Shown here: piece by piece, positions 5,183 through 6,734 of the stretch
Numbering within the stretch: the stretch's first letter is position 1
Layout: each line of letters opens with the position of its first letter
Translations under genes and position numbers: made by a program
Assembly: GCA_005787025.1 (NCBI GenBank)
Contig: SYCH01000104.1
Span: 1 to 6,734, forward strand
Length of the DNA: 6,734 nucleotides
Origin: Actinomycetota bacterium
GTDB lineage: Bacteria > Actinomycetota > Acidimicrobiia > Acidimicrobiales > Ilumatobacteraceae
Direction of reading: 5' to 3'
Notes under the pieces: generated by a model
The model's database searches: none
Told to the model about the DNA's origin: nothing
Seen by the model: only the letters and a program-made list of their open reading frames with translations

Positions 5183-5848
5183 TCAGTCGGTGAAGGCTGG
5201 GCCGTCGAAGCGGTCGGTGGTGGTGAACGAACTCACCGGTTTGCGGGACAGTTTCGTGGCTCGCTTCACCGGATGGCCGAGGAAGATGGTCGCGACCAGC
5301 GCGTGATTCTCGGGCAATCCGAGCAGCGGACCGGCGACGGGCTCGGCGCGGGAGGCAAAGGTGGTGATGACCCCACCAAGGCCCTCGACGCGCGCCGCTA
5401 AGAGCACGTTCCAGCAGAACGGGTACACCGACGCACCGCCGGTGATGGGAACGCGACCGAGGTCCTTGTCCATCATCGCGATCGAGGACAAGTCGGCCGC
5501 CACGGCCAGCACCACCGGGATGGACGCGATCTCGGACAACAACAAATTCGGGGTGTTGCCCGGAGCCGTCGACGTCATCTCGTACGTCGCCGGAGGCACG
5601 ACGGAGAACGGTGTCACGCCCGTGGCCGACAGCGCGACGTATTCGTCCCAGACCGGCTGCATCGCGGCGGCCAGTTGTTGGCGGACGGCCGCGTCCTTCA
5701 CCACCGCGACGCGCCACGGCTGGCGGTTCCCACCACTGGGGGCGAAACGCGCGTTGTCGAGAACGCGCGTGATCGTGTGGTCGTCGACGGGCTCGTCGGT
5801 GAAGGCGCGCACCGCGCCGGTGCCCCGAATTCCGTCGACGAGATCCAT
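5183..5848 (-). CDS. Nitroreductase-family FMN oxidoreductase
   Basis: 221 residues, normal length for the family: homodimeric FMN enzymes using NAD(P)H to reduce nitroaromatics, quinones, enones or other acceptors. Visible features are the N-terminal RGTGAVRAFTDEPVDD (8-23), the FMN-binding ARFAPSGGNRQPWR (33-46), the helix GGASVYPFCWNVLLAARVEG (137-156) leading into GLGGVITTF (156-164), and the C-terminal PENHALVATIFLGHPVKR (179-196) with a basic Lys/Arg stretch. The ATG at 5848 is set by a strong GGAGG (5861-5857) with 8-nt spacing. The gene follows the aconitase stop by one base, so it is almost certainly co-transcribed and probably translationally coupled. The true substrate cannot be read from the sequence; a role linked to aconitase or redox stress is only suggested by the pairing. 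Confidence 0.93.
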   Translation of the reverse strand: MDLVDGIRGTGAVRAFTDEPVDDHTITRVLDNARFAPSGGNRQPWRVAVVKDAAVRQQLAAAMQPVWDEYVALSATGVTPFSVVPPATYEMTSTAPGNTPNLLLSEIASIPVVLAVAADLSSIAMMDKDLGRVPITGGASVYPFCWNVLLAARVEGLGGVITTFASRAEPVAGPLLGLPENHALVATIFLGHPVKRATKLSRKPVSSFTTTDRFDGPAFTD

Positions 5849-5849
5849 C

Positions 5850-6734
5850 TCAGCGGCCTCCGGCCACCTTGGCCCGCACGATGTTGAGTGCGGAACCGGC
5901 CTTGAACCATTCCACCTGTTCGGGGCTGAAGGTGTGCACGCCCTCGAAGTCGATGGTGGTGCCGTCGGGCTTCACGATCTGGCAGGTGACGTTGCGCCCC
6001 GGGACCGGCGGAAGGTTCAACACGTTGATGCGGTCGTCCTCGCCGATGAGTTCGTAGGTGTTCGGGTCGGCGAACGTGAGCGGCACGAGCCCCTGCTTCT
6101 TCAGGTTGGTCTCATGGATGCGGGCGAACGAGCGCGCGAAGATCACCACGCCACCGCGGAACCGGGGCTCCATGGCGGCGTGCTCGCGCGACGACCCCTC
6201 GCCGTAGTTGCGGTCACCGATGGCGCACCAACGGATTCCCGCCCGGCCGTAGTTCTTGGCGATGTCGGGGTACGAACGACGCGCACCGTCGGTGACGTCC
6301 TTGCCTTCGCCCACCGCACCGTCGAACGCGTTGACCGCACCGATGAAGAGGTTGCCCGAGATGTTCTCGAGGTGGCCGCGGTAGGTGAGCCACTTGCCAG
6401 CCGCCGAGATGTGGTCGGTGGTGCACTTTCCCTGGGCCTTCATCAACACGGGCAGACCGAGATAGTCCTTGCCGTCCCAGGCGGGGAACGGCTGCAGCAA
6501 CTGCAGGCGATCGCTGGTGGGGCTGACGGCCACGGTGACACCGCTGCCATCGGCGGGCGGGGCGGTGAACGTGTTGGAGCCCTTGTCGTAACCGCGCGCG
6601 GGGAGCACCTCGCCCACCGGTGCGTCGAGCTTCACTGGCGAACCGTCGGGGGCGGTGATGGTGTCGACGGTGGGATCGAAGTCGAGTCGACCGGACAACG
6701 CGATGGCCATCACGGTGTCCGGTGACGTCACGAA
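5850..6734 (-). CDS. acn: Aconitate hydratase, mitochondrial type (N-terminus cut by window edge)
   Basis: Isomerises citrate to isocitrate through cis-aconitate, the TCA step after citrate synthase; cytoplasmic 4Fe-4S enzyme. 294 C-terminal residues are visible of about 750; the frame runs open to the edge (first codons read FVTSPDTVMAIALSGRLDFD), so the GTG at 6731 is an internal valine and not a start. The swivel domain is complete: KAQGKCTTDHISAAGKWL, YRGHLENISGNLFIGAVN (its Arg corresponds to pig Arg580), the active-site loop GDRNYGEGSSREHAAMEPR (Ser and Arg of SSREH correspond to pig Ser642 and Arg644), SFARIHETNLKKQGLVPLTF, and WFKAGSALNIVR near the end. These closely follow animal mitochondrial aconitase and not the IRP1/AcnA or AcnB types. 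The cysteines holding the cluster lie outside the window. Stop TGA at 5852-5850, with the nitroreductase ATG one base later. Confidence 0.96.
   Translation of the reverse strand, partial: FVTSPDTVMAIALSGRLDFDPTVDTITAPDGSPVKLDAPVGEVLPARGYDKGSNTFTAPPADGSGVTVAVSPTSDRLQLLQPFPAWDGKDYLGLPVLMKAQGKCTTDHISAAGKWLTYRGHLENISGNLFIGAVNAFDGAVGEGKDVTDGARRSYPDIAKNYGRAGIRWCAIGDRNYGEGSSREHAAMEPRFRGGVVIFARSFARIHETNLKKQGLVPLTFADPNTYELIGEDDRINVLNLPPVPGRNVTCQIVKPDGTTIDFEGVHTFSPEQVEWFKAGSALNIVRAKVAGGR
5857..5861 (-). promoter_or_regulatory. Strong ribosome binding site of the nitroreductase inside aconitase
   Basis: GGAGG on the minus strand lies within the last codons of aconitase, 8 nt before the nitroreductase ATG. 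It is the best Shine-Dalgarno in the window and fixes the start. Ribosomes finishing aconitase stop at TGA, one base before the ATG. Confidence 0.8.

Noticed and set aside
5361..6725. Long open frame on the plus strand opposite the nitroreductase and aconitase
   Set aside because: Both antisense genes have clear family motifs along their full visible length; the plus-strand translation has none.
6729..6731. GTG near the right edge as the start of a short aconitase-like protein
   Set aside because: The frame continues upstream with Phe (FVTSPDTV), matching the internal sequence of full-length aconitases, so the gene is simply cut by the window.

Overview
The window looks like ordinary chromosome of a high-GC actinobacterium. 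Evidence: GTG/TTG starts, third codon positions rich in G and C, two starts with no Shine-Dalgarno but a close -10 element, a HAD/acyltransferase fusion of the type known from mycobacteria, and a candidate 6C-type small RNA, a family described from Actinobacteria. The mitochondrial-type aconitase and the style of the carboxyltransferase make a deep lineage such as Acidimicrobiia possible, but this is a guess. I see no mobile elements, tRNA or rRNA genes, CRISPR arrays or phage genes.

Layout, left to right. Three genes on the minus strand read leftwards: a LysR regulator (start 3504), an acyl-CoA carboxylase carboxyltransferase subunit 10 bp behind it (2558-1209), then, after a 144-bp gap, a type II citrate synthase cut by the left edge (start 1064). 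Upstream of lysR is a compact divergent control region (3505-3749). It holds an inverted repeat that could be the LysR operator, a plausible sigma70 promoter firing rightwards, and about 110 nt able to fold into three consecutive hairpins, each with a five-cytosine loop. The last hairpin looks like a terminator. This is the most interesting object here: a candidate 6C-like sRNA. Right of it, on the plus strand, is a fusion of a HAD-IB phosphatase-like domain and a PlsC acyltransferase (3750-5174). A convergent hairpin covers its stop codon. Beyond that, two minus-strand genes form a tight pair: the C-terminal part of aconitase (cut by the right edge) and a nitroreductase-family flavoprotein whose ATG lies one base after the aconitase stop.

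Functionally the window is central carbon and lipid metabolism. Aconitase and citrate synthase are consecutive TCA-cycle enzymes, the carboxyltransferase works on acyl-CoA (its biotin carboxylase partner is not here), and the PlsC fusion works in phospholipid synthesis. The close lysR-carboxyltransferase spacing suggests co-transcription, and the LysR operator candidate may also reach the sRNA promoter. The regulatory links are inference from sequence layout only.
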